This document shows positions 50,111 to 61,839 of a stretch of DNA of 64,000 bases, piece by piece; the first letter of the stretch is position 1; each line of letters begins with the position of its first letter. The stretch spans positions 174,466,200 to 174,530,199 of the forward strand of contig OX352774.1 in assembly GCA_947095535.1 (NCBI GenBank), read 5' to 3'. Under the pieces are notes generated by a model, which made no database searches, was not told the origin of the DNA, and saw nothing but the letters and a program-made list of their open reading frames with translations. This stretch comes from Poecilobothrus nobilitatus. Lineage: Eukaryota; Arthropoda; Insecta; Diptera; Dolichopodidae. A program made the translations under genes and the position numbers.

Positions 50111-50615
50111 AAATTAGCCGACATGCCTTTAGTCCTGACTAGCCGTACTTAAAGCAACTTAATACTTTTCGCTCTAAGCCTTTAAGTTTACATTAAAACT
50201 TAAAGCAACTTAATGTAAACTGTTCGGCTTAAGTCATTTGACAGTCACAAATTTGACAGTAGAAATATTAATTTCTTTAAAAAAAAAAAAACAAAATAAA
50301 GAACGTTTAAAAAAATTTTGTTAAAAAATTTATTTTTATGCTGTTTTTTATGTTATTTTATAATTTATTAATTAGTTATCCTTCCATAGTCATAACAAAA
50401 ATTAAATGTCATTTTATTTAATTATTTAAGTTTTGTACAAATTAGGTCGTTACATGCTAAAGTTGAACGAAAAGTAAAACAAAAAAAAAGTAAAATAAAA
50501 ATAAAGCTAACTTAGCTGGTGTGTAGCTAATATGCAAACGCATAAGAGCGTACAAAATTTTGACATTTATTTAAGTTGCTTTAAGTACGGCTAGTCAGAC
50601 AATCGGCCAAAATTA
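50111..50615. mobile_element. MITE with 28 bp perfect terminal inverted-repeat core
   Basis: The 28 bp at 50135-50162 (CTGACTAGCCGTACTTAAAG, then CAACTTAA) are exactly reverse-complemented at 50571-50598. Outside them GCCGA (50117-50121) pairs with TCGGC (50603-50607). AAATTA at 50111-50116 and 50610-50615 may be the target duplication. Inside, a second stem pairs GTTTACATTA (50186-50195) with TAATGTAAAC (50211-50220), and its loop repeats the AAAGCAACTT word. There is no coding capacity. The superfamily cannot be named from the ends. Confidence 0.8.
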
Positions 50616-50975
50616 TTCTATATTTATAACAAATTTTAATAAGGTTTGTTCTAAAGAATCTATTAGGAAATTACTATAACTTAATTAGTGATTTAATGAA
50701 TTTTTTTAATTTTAATTGAGAATAAAAAAAAAATCTAATATCTTTATGTAAACATTAGATCGATCATACAGCATATAAGAATTTATTTATTTTTTTAGTA
50801 CTTTAAAAGCAGAATTGATTCGAAAAAAAATGCAAAGTTTGGAAAACATTGTTATTTAACAATTAGTTAATTTAAAAGAAAAAAAAACATAAGTTAAATT
50901 TATTTACAAGTACCTATAGATTGATGTTATTTTAGCCGTTAGGCAGCTTAATTTATCTTAAATTATACCATCAAT

Positions 50976-51000
50976 GAGAGATAGAGAGAGAGAGAGAGAT
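50976..51000 (+). repeat. GA dinucleotide microsatellite
   Basis: An interrupted GA run (GAGAGATAGAGAGAGAGAGA) in otherwise AT-rich noncoding DNA. It is the only GA tract of this length noticed in the window. Confidence 0.85.
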
Positions 51001-52118
51001 TTGTGAGATCGTTAGATCGTATCATTGAAGACATTTGTAGATCACTTTTTATTTTTTCTTCAAATTTAAAAAATATCTATATAGTTATTTTCAATTTCTC
51101 CAGTTAATATTTTACCCTTTTTTTTTTTTTTTTATCATAAATTAAAAGAAAAAGTTAAAATGAAAAAAAAAAAAAAAATTGAAAAGTTCAAAATATTATA
51201 CATTCAGGAGAAATTTAATTTAATTTCCCAAAAGAAAAAAAAAAAAAAAATGGAAAAAAATAAAGGTATTATTTTTTTTTAATCGTTTTATTAATCTTGT
51301 GAAACAATTTTTTAATTTTATATTTTATTTTTAATATTATATTTTATACAAAATAGAAATATTCAAAGTCCCACAACTAAAATAATTCTATGAATATTAG
51401 ATTATATATATGTATGTACATATACTCGTATATATTTTAATGATCTGCTTCAAATACGATCATTTTAATTAGTAAAAAAAAAAGGGCAAAATGACTATAC
51501 ACAATTATAAATTATTTGAATAATGACTAATAAAATTCTGTTTTGATTTTTAAATGTAATTGAAAGCACAATATATATATATTAATCTGCTTTTATCATT
51601 TAAATCTTATAGATAATTTCAAATTAATGCCCTATTAAAGAGGTATTTTAAATTCATAAGAAGAAAAATAAAAAATATGAAATGAAAAGTTGCAAATCAA
51701 AATTGTAGAAAATTTCTAATTTTTAATTATTGGATTTTTTTTTTTTTTTTGTTAAGGTTATGGGTCACAGAAAATACAATAAATTAAAAGATTAATAAGT
51801 ATATATATAATATATATGTATATACATATATATATGAAATGTAACAAACATTTTGCTTTAGGTTATTTTTTTAATAATCCTCTAGCCTATATTATAGAAA
51901 GTTTATAATTTCAACGTTAAAATAGTATAAGTATTAAGTGAAAAATAGTAATTAATTTTTATATCTATAGCTTTTCTGTGAAAACAACATTGGTAAGCTT
52001 CCAAAACAAAAAAAAAAAAAACAAAAACTATTTTAAAGATATTCAAATTCAAATTCGATAATTTTGGAAATTACTTACATATAAATGAAAATTAAATAGA
52101 AATTAATTAATTAATTCA
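51000..52118. other. AT-rich noncoding stretch
   Basis: Only homopolymers and ATATGTATATA-type repeats (51800-51835) are present. Nothing could be assigned. Confidence 0.5.
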
Positions 52119-52545
52119 TTCAATGGAGTAGTGGTTAAGATATCGACATTTTAATGGGAAAGCCTCGCGTTTAAACTCCACAGTAGGGTCATACAGATTA
52201 ATGAAAAAATAATACTTATAGACTTTCTTATAATACTTATATGTATAAGTATAAAATATAGTACATAAATAAATAAAAAATAAGTATATATCAAATAATT
52301 AACAGTAATACATATATAACAAAGTAATTCTTGTAAAATATAATAGATGGCGCATAAATAAAAATATTTTTTCATAGTCTTGTTCTTGTACATAGAAATA
52401 CCTGTACAGTCGAATAATTAAAGGCTTAGTGAAACTAATGATTCCAAAAACTGAAACTTAGTTAATAATAAGTAACTAAGTGGATATCTTATGCTTCTAT
52501 AATAAGAGTGGAAACGAGAGAAAAGAATAAAAATTAAAATATTTA
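52119..52545 (+). mobile_element. SINE-B copy 1 (long tRNA-derived element)
   Basis: Its head TCAATGGAGTAGTGGTTAAG (A-box) and CGCGTTTAAACTCCACAGTA (B-box) match those at 61164. Downstream the two copies share TAAT(G/A)AAAAAATAATA, later GATGGCG(C/T)A(T)AAATAAAA, and near the end GTGAAA(C/T)TAATGATT followed by CAAAAACTGAAACTTAGT and ACTAAGTGGAT. The element is thus over 400 bp, long for a SINE, and the shared 3' part may come from a LINE tail. Confidence 0.75.
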
Positions 52546-52599
52546 TGAAAATTAAGAAGAAATAAAGAAACTACATAATATATTATTTATTGATTGACG

Positions 52600-53046
52600 T
52601 CTCTTAAAAGAGTCTTAAGGCTTGTGCAAACTTTATATATAGGTTTACTTAAATATAAACAATTCATTTAAAGCAATAATTTAATAAATAAAATAAGAAT
52701 AAATAATTAATATATATAATATGTGGAATGTGACTAACAATGATTTAATTTCTAATATGGTAATGATTAGATTAAATGAGAATTTTATCCTAACACTAAT
52801 ATGATTAAGAAAAGCATAATTTTAATATTTACTTAATATACAGATTTTTGATGAATAATAACGTAATCTCTTAATATTATTTGGTTGTTATATTCTTTTA
52901 CACTACTATTATACATACTATCTCTAGACCACACTTATAACTTCTCTAGACCGGATTATAACTTGCAGCTATCCTAAGATGAGCACTGCGGGTATGGTAA
53001 TAATGACATTCATTATTAGTTGTTACTTTAGTGTTGGGTTTAATGT
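52600..53046. other. AT-rich noncoding stretch
   Basis: A small balanced patch at 52920-53010 (CTCTAGACCACACTTATAAC and CTCTAGACCGGATTATAACT) is an imperfect direct repeat. Nothing else was seen. Confidence 0.5.
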
Positions 53047-53234
53047 TTTTTTTTTTATTTTATTTCTCTGTCACATAAATGTGACAAGGAAATTACACTG
53101 CAACTTCCGTTGACTGGAGGTGTGACTGTAAATGTTGTAAGGGAGAATTATTCTTGCGATATGTGTGGAATTCAAATCTACACTCCTCTGCGGTGTGCAG
53201 CGTATTTTATACACTCTTATCCACAGGATATCGG
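53047..53234 (-). mobile_element. SINE-A copy 6, diverged
   Basis: The minus strand has a decayed head (GATATCCTGTGGATAAGAGT then GTATAAAATACGCTGCACAC), a decayed B-box, the hairpin region (53134-53159, several mismatches), and the family 3' end (GTGTAATTTCCTTGTCACAT then TTATGTGACAGAGAAATAAA) with an A-rich tail. It is the most diverged copy. A possible imperfect duplication (GTTTAATGTTTTT / CTTTATGTTGTTT) flanks it. Confidence 0.75.
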
Positions 53235-53339
53235 CTTTATGTTGTTTGTATTTATGCTTAGATATGAAGCGTCTCCGTATATCGAATTCGATTTTTCAAT
53301 TTTAAGAATTTCATATGGTTTATGTTTACAAAAATAAGA

Positions 53340-55860
53340 ATTGGTAAATAGTAATACTATAGTATTCCACTTAAGTATTACCATATAGACTTGGTGTGTA
53401 ATGTGTATTAACTATTAAATACAACAAAAGTGAGTTTTTTTAACAGTAAAACCGTTGAAAAAATTGTAATTTTGGAAAATTTTTAAATAAATCAAAAAAA
53501 AAATTGAATATTAAATTCCTAAAGAATTCAATTTAAAAAGACGTTATGATTAGTGAATTTGTATATATATATATTGACATACAAAAGAAATTACAATACA
53601 ACTTTTCAAAAGAACCAAACCAAAACCAAAAAATAAAAACATAATAAACTTAAATAGCAATAAATATTGTTCTAATAATTTTGACTACAATAATATTAAA
53701 TTTTAACATTTCTTTTGAAATTTTCATTTTTTTTTTTTTTTTTTTTTAAATTCAACAATAAGAATGCTGCATTAATTTCGTTATTTATTGCAAAAGATGT
53801 AAAGAAAATATTTAATTAATTTTATTTTAAATACGTTGTAGTTTTCATTTTAATTTATGATCATGCTGTTATTTTCAATTTATTATTTTGAAAAAAAAAA
53901 CTATTTTATGTTTTCAAAGAAAATTTTGTAGTAAATTTAAAATTATTCAAAATAAAACATTTTTTTTTTTATATTTAAACAACATTTTAAACAATACAGA
54001 AGAAAAATCTTATTAATTTTAAACTTTTGTAAATGAAAATGTAACAAAATGAAATTTCTAATATGATTTTTTGAAGTTGTTCTTAAGATCTTCATTTAAG
54101 ATACTTGGCGACATATAAGAATCATTTTGTTTTCCGATAATAGGATATTTCAAATTTTTCCTCCATAAATTTTATATTAATAAATTATGGTAACAAAAAT
54201 AAATTCCATAAAAATTATTCACCAGATTAGATTTTTAGATACATATTAAAGATTAAAAGCTATAAAAAAAAAAACAACTTAGTACCTAATATTCATACTT
54301 TTGCACCACACTCTTAAATGATTATTTTCAAGAAAAACTAAAGATTAGGAAAAATAATATTAAAAGGGTGTACAAAATTTATGCAAAATAAATTAATACC
54401 CGGAAAACCAAGTATTGGTAAAAATAGTCATTAAAACTGAAAGTTATTTTTAATGTTTTTTTTTTTTTTTTGGTACTTCCAGCCCACATATAAACTAAAA
54501 TATGCTGCATAAAAGAAAAAAAAAAAAACCTCTAAACATAATATTATACTTTTACACCATTCCACCATTCCAAAACAAAGAATAAGATATTAAAAATATT
54601 TTAATTTACTTATTATGTTTATGAACAAAAAAAAAAAAAAAATAAATAAAAAAAAAACAGAAAAATTAGTGCACCTGAATCACTATTTTTTACTACAGTT
54701 GCTTTCTTTTACATTTTTTTGTTGCGTTTTTAAATATAATCAAATCGCTGATATTTTTTTGTTTTTTTTTTTTTTTTTTTGCTCAATGGAAACACGATAG
54801 CAAAAAAAAAAACGAAAAAATAAAAAAAAAAAAAAAAAACTTTTTTATGAGAAAAGTTTAATTAGCTTTTGTGAGATATATTTAGATACTTTTTGTTTTC
54901 TATAGTTTCCTTTTTTTTTTTTTTGTTTTTTTTTTTTGTATATTATGGCAGAACATTTATGCGCCATGTTAAGAGGTGTTTTATGAAAAAGTAATTTTTA
55001 AACTTGTAAAAAATTTGTTAAATACAAATTTTTTTTTGTTTGTCTATATACATATAGTTATTTTTTTTTAGTCTTTCTTTATGCTTTTTTTTAACAAGGA
55101 TTCTGTTTTTTTTTTATTGTAAATTTGAATATTTTGTTGTTGTACGATACAAAGTTTTCTACAAAATGCATGCATATTTTTACGAATAGATGAAAGTTAA
55201 AAGTTGGTTTCTTTTTGTATTGCAAATTAACAATGTGATTTTGACACATAAATTATTAGGGTAGGATTTTCACGAGAATTTAAGATATTTTCACTTAAAT
55301 AACTTAAGATGCAAAAAAAAACAAAAAAAAAGGAGGTATAAACATTTAAAGATAAATATATATGTATCTATTTTCATTAAATGAGTTTTTTTTTTAGGAA
55401 AATTTCAATTTCAGAGTCGATTATAAATACGAAAAAAAAACTAAAAAACTAAAAAAAAAAAAACAATTTATAAAGTTTTCATGTACTTCATGTACTTCAT
55501 GTACCTTAAGTGTTATTGTTACAGTTGATATATTTACTGTTTATCGAAAAAAAATGTTAATAGAATATTTTCGATAAAATTATGTTTTTTTTTTGAAAAC
55601 ATGTGCTTTGATAAAATTTTCTGTAAGATAATATTCAATTAATATTATTTTAGTGATAAATAAGAGAATATTTTATAAGTTAGAAGATTTAGAAAATGTA
55701 TAATAAATGAAACAGAAAACAGGATAAGCGTAATTCGCTTTTTAAGTTATACTTAGGTGTAAAATTCAAAAAAAAAAAAACGCAAAATTTACAGTATTAT
55801 TTATTTAATTTTAAAGTTAAGCGGTAGTCGGTACCAACAAAAAAAAGTTATATAATGTAG
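53340..55860. other. AT-rich noncoding stretch
   Basis: Homopolymer-dominated. A three-unit TTCATGTAC repeat lies at 55479-55504. I recognised no gene or mobile element. Confidence 0.5.
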
Positions 55861-55869
55861 TTAATGGTT

Positions 55870-56350
55870 CAATCTAAAACTGAGCTTGAATTGGATCTAC
55901 TACAGCTGAACTCGCAGTTTTGTTTTTTTGTAAAAGTGGGTTTTGAGTTCAAACTCAGTTTTAGGTATTCGATCTATTGGACTGAATGCATAAAACAGAA
56001 CTTGAACTTAAATCTCACCTTTTCAAACAAAAACTACCCTTGAACTGGAAGATTTTATATGAAAATGTCAGATTTGAGTTCAAGCTCAGTTTTATGAATT
56101 CGAGCCGTTGAGTTATGCATTCTTGACTCATTTTTAAGTAAAAATTCATTTTTGCTTAAATTTTGCAAGGAAAATTCTAAGCCAGAAATAAGTTTTGTTT
56201 AGAAAATTGAGATTTAAATTCAAGTTCAGTTTTATGCATTCGACCAAATGTGTATTTTTCTCTGAACGAGTTTAAAGTTGAGTTTAATTAAACATATAAG
56301 TTTAAATTCAAAGTTTAATTCTTCATTAGTGAGTTTAAACTTTTTACGTT
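55870..56350. repeat. Cluster of direct and inverted copies of a TTGAGTTCAAGCTCAGTTTT module
   Basis: The module (T)TGAGTTCAAACTCAGTTTTA + (T/G)(G/A)(C/A)ATTCGA occurs in plus orientation near 55942, 56072 and 56209. In minus orientation it occurs near 55984-56024 (GAATGCATAAAACAGAACTT then GAACTTAAATCTCA), with a partial copy at 55878. The plus and minus copies at 55942-56024 form an inverted pair. The flanks 56260-56390 hold further AGTTTAAA-type relatives. It looks like a palindromic repeat element or nested MITE copies. Confidence 0.6.
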
Positions 56351-56399
56351 TCAATATTGGGTTGAAACTTTGATTTAAGTAAACTTAGTCAAATTGATA

Positions 56400-57200
56400 A
56401 AAAATTTTTAAATCTATCAACACATTCTTTTTTTTCTCTTGATCTGAACCATCTCTCTTCAATTTCAATAATAATTCTGAATCTGAAATCAACGGAGTTT
56501 TCACTTTAAAAAAAAATATCTATGTTTATATCTAATGTTTCTATTTTCTACTTCTATTTATTATTATATTTCTATTTATTTATTAGCTTTTTATTGAAAA
56601 TTTGCAAATTGTACAATGCACCATATTTATCAAACGGGAACACATTGGATAAAAGCATGTTGTACATTTTAGCAGTTCTCACTATATAAATAAGTTGCAT
56701 AACTAGTTTTGAACAATCCAAGAATTTCTACGGTGTATAAATGAGTACTTCCCTCCCTAGAGTTGAGTTGAAATTGTTTAAAAGGGGGCATCATTGATTT
56801 TAATTCAATAGAAACAATGTAATTAGCTACAAAATAAAAGAGAGATAATACGCCAAAATTTCGAACGTATGTTAATAGGAGTAAAGATAAGTTTTATATA
56901 TAAAATTACAATAATAAAATATGAACAAATAGAATTGTATCAATTGTACATGTTATAAGAACTATTTTATTGTGTCATTCTTATATGTATATATATATTT
57001 CTCAAACTCGTAATTTGATTTTGTTTTTTTTTTCCAATAACTCTTACATAACTTTAAAAATAAAATATAATAGGAATATCCACGAGTTATCGTATCGTTG
57101 TAAAATTGTAAACTTACAACCCATTTTACCACTAATAACGTAAACGCACTCTTTCTATTTTAATAAAAATATTTCAATTCGGAAAAATTTTAAATTTAAT
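56400..57200. other. Noncoding stretch, slightly less AT-biased
   Basis: The stretch 56600-56870 has mixed composition but no readable frame. I could not assign it. It may be an eroded mobile element. Confidence 0.4.
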
Positions 57201-57204
57201 ATTT

Positions 57205-58029
57205 GCATATTTTTAGCACATTTCCAAACTAATTTTCAAAAAAATTAGTTTCACTCTGTCCGTCCGTCCGTCCGTCCGCCTGTCTGTTTACAAAACTTCT
57301 ACACGGTTAAAGATAGAGAAAAAAAATTTTTACCATGGGTAGGTCTCATAAAAAAAATAATTTTGTGGAACAACTTTTTCATGTAGCCCCATCCATTACG
57401 AAGCTACAGCCCCTCAAACTTTGAAAAAGCCCTATATTTAAATGCATATATCTTATGTTCTGCTTAAGATTTTTTCAATCTGAAAACGTCATTCGACAGG
57501 TATTTTTTTTTAACTTTGTAAATTAATATCAAAATTATACAATTTTTTTTAAATTTACCGTTATGTGAAAACCGTTATAATGAAATTTTGCATGATTTTT
57601 CTACTTACATAACTCAGGCACGCTTTTAGATAGAGGCTTGAAATTTTGAGGCAAGAAAGAATTTTTAGAATTAGTATAAGTTTGCCCAGAAAAATTTTTT
57701 GGACCAACCCCTGGTTATGAGCTATTAGGACTCAAAAATTGAAAATTTGCTATTTTTAGACACCTGTTACTTAGGCATCTGTAAAAATTTTTCTTCGTTC
57801 TTCGGCAAGACATGAAAATTAAAGGTTCAATAATATATTTTTACGTGTGTTAACGGTTTTTCTCCTTAAATTCTACGGCTCCTTAAATTTCAAAAATGTC
57901 CTATTTTCACGTTTTTTCTTATTACATGAAATTTTCAAATTTTTGTGCAAGTCACAATTCTAAACAGTTTGTATTGTCTTTTGGAAATGTGCGCTTTTAA
58001 AAACCGTTGGTTTACATTCTACTTTGTTA
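57205..58029 (-). mobile_element. Short relative of the 14.2-16.5 kb composite element, without transposase
   Basis: It lies in the opposite orientation to the 14.2 kb copy. Its right block (58029 down to about 57725) matches 14230-14536, and its left block (about 57500 down to 57205) matches 16220-16520. The middle 57500-57725 is unrelated to the transposase and unique here. It contains a (GTCC)n run at 57258-57276 next to CAGACAGG. About 0.8 kb, with no coding capacity. Confidence 0.75.
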
Positions 58030-59915
58030 TATTTAATTTAAATTTAATATAAAATGATCATGACAAGAAAATGTGTTCAAAAACTCTCCTTATTAAAAGA
58101 TTAAATGGTACAGCCTAAAACAAAATCGAGATATGGCAAATATTGAAGATAAATTTGAGATGTTTCAAGTGTACAAGAATTTAGGTACATATAAGGTTTT
58201 GTTTAAATTTAAATTTTGGAATGTTTAAACAAACAAATGATTTGTATATTGCAGAAATTATAAAAAGTGATAAATATTTCAAAAATAATAATGAAATTTT
58301 TGGTAATTTATATAATGATACTCAGTGGTTGTATTCAATCGGCGTGATACAAAATATGTTATTCTGTAATTTTATTTATGGCGCGAAGTAAAATAGATTT
58401 TGTCAAATCTTAAGAGTAACTTGACTATACTATTTGAATTATTAATTTCACTTATTAAAAGTGCTCAAAAATTTCCATAAAGCTAATTAATATAAACAAT
58501 TTCCTATATAACCGGTCAATTATGACAATATTATTTTTTGATTTTAATTATTTTTTTAATTAAAATAAAATAAATAAATTTTAAATATTGTAAAATTTAA
58601 AAACAAACAGATTCCAAACTAAATAGATTACAACAATAATACGACAGATACGATGATACAACACCTAATAATAATATACAATAGTACTAAAACGGTATTA
58701 AATTTTTATTGATATCGTATTCGAATTTTTCATACAAAATTTTTACGAGGGTTTAAAATTTTACGATCATACAACATTTACAATATAATACAACTTTCAA
58801 ATACGACAACTCTCGTCTATACCCCTAATATTTTATTTGATTTTGATTAGGTTTTGCCAATAAGTATATAAATAATATATAATTAAAAATTTGTATCTGA
58901 AACTATAGATATTTAATTTATTTTTAATTTATGCAAAAATATCTTAATTTATATATATTTTTTTTGTTTTATTTTATTAATTTTTTTGTTTTTTTTTTAC
59001 ACTCAAATGTAAGTTTATATTCTCTGTCTCAAAACAATTTTTTTTTATTAATAGCTTTATAATAAAACAAAAAAAGCAAAAAATGAAGGATTCGCGTTTA
59101 AATAATTATAACTTTTTTGTTTCTTTTTTTTTTTTTTTAAATCACGCCATTTTATTTATCGGTTCCACTTGAATAAAACTATAACAACTAATTATAAATA
59201 TTGATTTAATAATATAATATTTTGCAATTTCACTTTAATACTTATTATTATCTTTTTTAACTGAGATTTTGTATAATTGACCAGAATAAAAAAACAAAAA
59301 AAAAAAAAAAATATTTCAAAGTTTTGATATTGTTTTGTTAAAGTATTCACATTTTTAATAATAATAGAAAATTAAGCAAAAAAAAAAAAAAAATAAAAAA
59401 AATAACAAAAACTTATTAGGTTTTATTTTAATTTAAAAAAATACGAGTATATTTTTTTTTTTTTTAATTTTTTGAATTAATTTATTATAATTAATAACTA
59501 TATTTTCTTTGTTTTGAATTAAAACTGGTATATTATATTTTGTTTTAGTGGAATTGAAGGAAATAAACTTTAAAATTTAATTATTATTATTATTTTTTTT
59601 TGTTATATAAGTATTTATAATATAACTACTAACTAGATTTATAATAAATAAATATCTATAGATAAGATTTAATGTAGGTGGAATTTAATTATAATAGATA
59701 TAATGTTAAAAAATGTTAAAACTTAAGTTATTACCGTTAATATTAATGTAATTATAATAATCATAAAATAATAAATATAACGAAATGCTTGACCAATTTT
59801 TATATATATATGGAATATATTTAATTATTTATGTAATTTATATGTAATATTATATAATGTATAAATTGTCACTTAATAGTGGGAAGTATCACATGTAATG
59901 TATACTGGGTGTCTT
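58030..59915. other. AT-rich noncoding stretch
   Basis: A patch at 58620-58815 has repeated TACGA/ATACAAC words, and ACGAGGG at 58745 opposes CTCTCGT at 58811, but no element could be defined. The rest is homopolymer-rich. Confidence 0.45.
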
Positions 59916-59921
59916 ATAATT

Positions 59922-60941
59922 AAGTGAAATGCTATATACGACTGCATGAAAAGAGTTCCCAAAACCAAAAATGAAAAAAATTCCCAAAAAATTTTAAATA
60001 TTATTATGAAAAAAAGTGCCCAAATGCATTTTCCTGGGGTATATGACAGTTAGTTTCAGTTGCTTTTGCGTAAACTTTAAATATTGGTGAATTCAGGGCT
60101 AGTTGGAGTTAACAATTTAAACTTTTAGATTTAGACAAAATCTCCAAAATCTCAAAATAATGGGGGCTTAAACAAAAATATTAAATTTATAAATTTCTTT
60201 ACATTTTTATTGATAAAATTATGAAATTCTAATCTTTTGTAATAGTAAAATCCGCCCGCATTTATATTACTGTTGAAACCCTGATTTTTGTCTCCAACTC
60301 TAAAATCTCTCCTAATTCAGAATTTGGAATCTACATAAAATATAAATATTCTGTAAAAGGCCTATAACTATGTTTTTGCATCCAACTTTTAAAATCTCTC
60401 CTAATTCAGAATCTCAGATATACATATATTTAAATATTTCGGTAAAAGCGGCAACCCTGACTTTTAAGTACAATTCAAAAATCTCCTAATTCAGAATTTC
60501 GCATATACATAAAATAAAAAATAATCTTGTAAAGGCGTATAACTTTGTTTTTGAATTCAATTTTAAAATCCTAATATACATATATACTTATATAATTTAA
60601 CATATACATATGTATATACTTATAAATATTCCGGAAAAATGGGTAACCCTGATTTTGAGTCCAACTCTAAAATCTCTTCTGATTCAGAATCTCACCTATA
60701 CATATATATATAAATATTCTATAGAAAAAAAGAATACCCAGATTTTCTAAAAAAACGAGAGACTTCAATACGCTCCTATTTAAATTTGTATAAAACTTTG
60801 GCAAAAACCAAAAATAAAAAATCACCAAAATTTGTTTGAAATTTTGAGGACCCCAAAATAAACGAAAAAAGTTTTTGCATATGTAAAAAGGCTCCAAAAT
60901 TGGGGACTTTTTTCGTGCTGCCGCTATATACACTATCACTT
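59922..60941. mobile_element. Inverted-repeat element carrying an internal minisatellite
   Basis: The left arm AAGTGAAATGCTATATACGA, CTGCATGAAAAGAGTTCCC (59922-59960) pairs imperfectly with the right arm, whose reverse complement reads AAGTGATAGTGTATATAGCG, GCAGCACGAAAAAAGTCCCC (60902-60941). Between the arms lies the tandem array at 60278-60745. There is no transposase. Arms plus internal tandem repeats are a layout known from non-autonomous DNA elements, but the superfamily is not identifiable. Confidence 0.6.
60278..60745 (+). repeat. Degenerate minisatellite, about five units of 85-110 bp
   Basis: Each unit has AACCCTGATTTTGAGTCCAA, then CTCTAAAATCTCTCCTAATT, CAGAATCTCA.ATATACATA, and AAATATTC(T/C)G(T/G)AAAA. 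Units start near 60278, 60362, 60450, 60541 and 60645. Alternate units have ACCCTGATTTT or ATAACT.TGTTTTT at the same place, so a two-unit higher-order pattern is possible. Related single monomers occur near 39030 and 43674. Confidence 0.7.
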
Positions 60942-61163
60942 GCTATGTAGAACCTGTCTTTTAATACAGGGAAATATTGAAAAATTGTTACGTTTTATAA
61001 ATTCCAGTAAAAGGAGCTCGTAATTCAAGAACTGTAAAAGATAATATATAAAATGATTTGTTTAAAGGAAGATTTCTTTGTTTTTTGTATGCATGCAACA
61101 GAATTTTCATACAAGTGCTCTAGAACGGCAAATTTATTAAAACTGAACAAAAATATGATTCAG

Positions 61164-61830
61164 TCAATGGTGTAGTTGTTAAGACACCGGTCTTTCATTC
61201 GAAAGGTGTCGGGTTTAAACTCCTGCTCGGTCATATAAATTAATAAAAAAATAATATAGATTTTTCTTATAATATATAATTAATAGAATATAATTAAATT
61301 AAAAATAAGTATGTATAGTGGAAAAAGTGCTCGAAAATTGGGTTCATCGAATTTGTTCCTGCAAAAGAAGTCGTGGAGGCCATTTGAATGACGTTTTATT
61401 CAGAACTTAATTGTAGATATCGATTGTACTTCACATTAAATAAAAAACATTTGAATTTCCTTAACAATTAGTGTGTTTTTTTTTTTGGAAAGAAAGCATA
61501 TCACTCAAATTGGAAAACTCTTTATATGTATATGCCTTATAAATTACAATTAATATTATATTGTAATAGGTATATAATTTAATAAAAATAAACCATAATT
61601 CTTAATTCTTGTATAAGATAATAAATGGCGTAGAAATAAAAGAAATATAATCTTGTATATAGTTACGGCCGAGTGAAATTAATGACGGTTTACGAAGGAA
61701 ATTAATGACCGAAAACGGCTTAGTGAAATTAATGATTTCAGAAACTGAAACTTAGTCAAAATATGAATAATAAATTACTTAGTGGATGCCCTATGCTCCT
61801 TCGAGTGGCAAGAAAGAACAAAAAAATTAT
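61164..61830 (+). mobile_element. SINE-B copy 2 (long tRNA-derived element)
   Basis: The head GTCAATGGTGTAGTTGTTAA (A-box) and GTGTCGGGTTTAAACTCCTG (B-box) open the element. The interior and 3' end match 52119-52545 in the same order, with an extra stretch at about 61325-61530. GTGAAATTAATGA occurs three times near 61672-61732, an internal duplication absent from copy 1. The last shared block is TTACTTAGTGGATGCCCTAT. Confidence 0.78.
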
Positions 61831-61839
61831 GAGATATTC

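Noticed and set aside
57258..57276. (GTCC)n run considered as an independent microsatellite or hypervariable locus
   Set aside because: It occupies a fixed place in the dispersed repeat; the related copy at about 16445-16470 has a degenerate version, so it belongs to that element.
60667..60939. 90-codon minus-strand frame
   Set aside because: It runs through the minisatellite and the inverted arm of the 59.9-60.9 kb element, and its content follows the repeat units.
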